Of a stretch of DNA of 64,000 nt, positions 63,196 through 64,000 are shown one piece after another. Under the pieces are notes generated by a model. It did not search any database, was not told the origin of the DNA, and saw only the letters and a program-made list of their open reading frames with translations. Position 1 is the first letter of the stretch, and every line of letters starts with the position of its first letter. Position numbers and translations under genes: made by a program. This DNA comes from Flavobacterium ajazii (GTDB taxonomy: Bacteria; Bacteroidota; Bacteroidia; Flavobacteriales; Flavobacteriaceae), in NCBI RefSeq assembly GCF_010614725.1, contig NZ_JAAEHL010000003.1, positions 1-64,000 of the forward strand, given 5' to 3'.

Positions 63196-64000
63196 ATGGA
63201 GCAAAACAGCATACAATTAAAGACTATTGGGAATTTGCTTCCTGATAGTTTTTTTATACCATCTTATCAAAGAGGATACAGATGGACCAGCAGAGAAGTA
63301 ATAGATTTATTAAATGACATTTCTAATTTCACTCCTAAAGAATTGGAAACGGGTGATAAAACATGGTATTGTTTACAGCCTGTTGTAGTAAAAAAACAGG
63401 AAAGTGTTTTTGAAGTTATAGATGGACAGCAGCGATTAACTACGATCTATTTAATACTGCATTATCTTAATCAGGGGTATGTCGAAGAGAGAAGAAGGAA
63501 ACTATTTGATTTAGACTACGAAACACGAGAAGGCTCGGCTGATTTCCTGAAAACAAAACTTTCGAACAAATGTATCGATGATTCTAATATTGACTACTTT
63601 TTTATTTCTGAAGCCTACCAAACAATTTCAAAATGGTTTTATGAACAGGGACAAGTACCAAATTTTGACATATCCTCCTTTGAATCAAAAATACTACACC
63701 ATACAAAAGTAATTTGGTATGAATCTGTTGGCGATGATTCTATAGCAATTTTTACAAGAATTAATAGTGGAAAAATCCCTTTGACAAATGGAGAGCTAAT
63801 CAAGGCATTATTTTTAAATAGTTCAAATTTTAGCAAAATAGACCCTGAAAAAATTAAATTGCGACAATTAGAAATAGCTTCAGAATGGGATAAAATAGAG
63901 TACAGTCTACAAAATGAAAGTTTCTGGTGGTTCATAAACGAAAAAGAAAACAAGTTATCGACAAGGATTGAATTTATTTTTGATTTAATGTCAAATAAGA
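63196..64000 (+). CDS. DUF262 family protein (GmrS/D-like), 5' part
   Basis: 268 codons to the window edge, no stop. ATG 63196 follows an A-rich leader. The N-terminus has LLPDSFFIPSYQRGYRW (the YQRGYRW block), then VFEVIDGQQRLTTIYLIL with the DGQQR motif at 76-80, and later IAIFTRINSGKIPLTNGELI. These are the hallmarks of DUF262, the nucleotide-hydrolysing domain of GmrSD type IV restriction enzymes that act on modified DNA, and of many related defence proteins. A C-terminal nuclease (DUF1524) would be expected beyond the window. Adjacent to the PRTRC element on the opposite strand, as defence genes often are. Confidence 0.88.
   Translation, partial: MEQNSIQLKTIGNLLPDSFFIPSYQRGYRWTSREVIDLLNDISNFTPKELETGDKTWYCLQPVVVKKQESVFEVIDGQQRLTTIYLILHYLNQGYVEERRRKLFDLDYETREGSADFLKTKLSNKCIDDSNIDYFFISEAYQTISKWFYEQGQVPNFDISSFESKILHHTKVIWYESVGDDSIAIFTRINSGKIPLTNGELIKALFLNSSNFSKIDPEKIKLRQLEIASEWDKIEYSLQNESFWWFINEKENKLSTRIEFIFDLMSNK

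Overview
The window looks like a chromosome segment from a Flavobacterium-like member of the Bacteroidota. The DNA is very AT-rich, spacers before start codons are A-rich instead of Shine-Dalgarno-like, a few promoter matches fit the Bacteroidota -7 consensus TANNTTTG, and many exported proteins carry type IX secretion (T9SS) type A or type B C-terminal domains with PorP/SprF partners. Gene order, relics and tandem copies mark it as accessory, fast-changing DNA. I see no tRNA, rRNA, CRISPR array or intact insertion sequence.

Left part (1-21.1 kb). It opens inside a repeat-rich T9SS type B adhesin followed by its PorP/SprF partner. Next is a two-gene unit, an 857-residue protein of unknown family and a long patatin-like phospholipase, neither with a signal peptide. 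Two small exported proteins lie divergently from a TPR histidine kinase/LuxR response regulator operon that has a 16-bp palindrome just upstream of its candidate promoter. A few small genes follow (DUF1569, a membrane protein, an exported protein, a GNAT acetyltransferase), then 1.7 kb of non-coding DNA holding a decayed AraC-type regulator gene. A helical protein with one central membrane hairpin (candidate pore former), two exported surface proteins, a tail-collar protein and a GHSLAG lipase complete this part.

Middle part (21.4-43.9 kb). An intact membrane-anchored AraC regulator is divergent from a 3318-residue T9SS LamG protein, a type B surface protein and a second PorP/SprF. An NHL-repeat T9SS protein follows, then a decayed C-terminal fragment of the helical protein from 15.97 kb. 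Copy 1 therefore has a dead regulator and a live helical gene, and copy 2 has a live regulator and a dead helical fragment, with 13.5 kb of T9SS genes between. Two leftward exported proteins, a tiny anchored peptide and a TonB-dependent receptor complete this section.

Right part (44-64 kb). A leftward cluster resembles a Bacteroidota type VI secretion effector island: LysM protein, DUF4280 PAAR-like protein, and an OmpA-domain effector apparently split by a frameshift in an A9 tract. Behind it are five tandem paralogous lipoproteins (immunity candidates) plus a truncated sixth, two related membrane-anchored proteins and a PQQ-propeller lipoprotein. To the right lies a PRTRC plasmid/ICE-type operon (ThiF, B, probable F, C, E, a small protein, DUF932, SSB). 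A degenerate relic of the thiF 3' end lies left of the effector island at about 44.1 kb, so the island sits between two thiF-end sequences. The window ends inside a DUF262 (GmrS/D-like) gene that runs off the edge.
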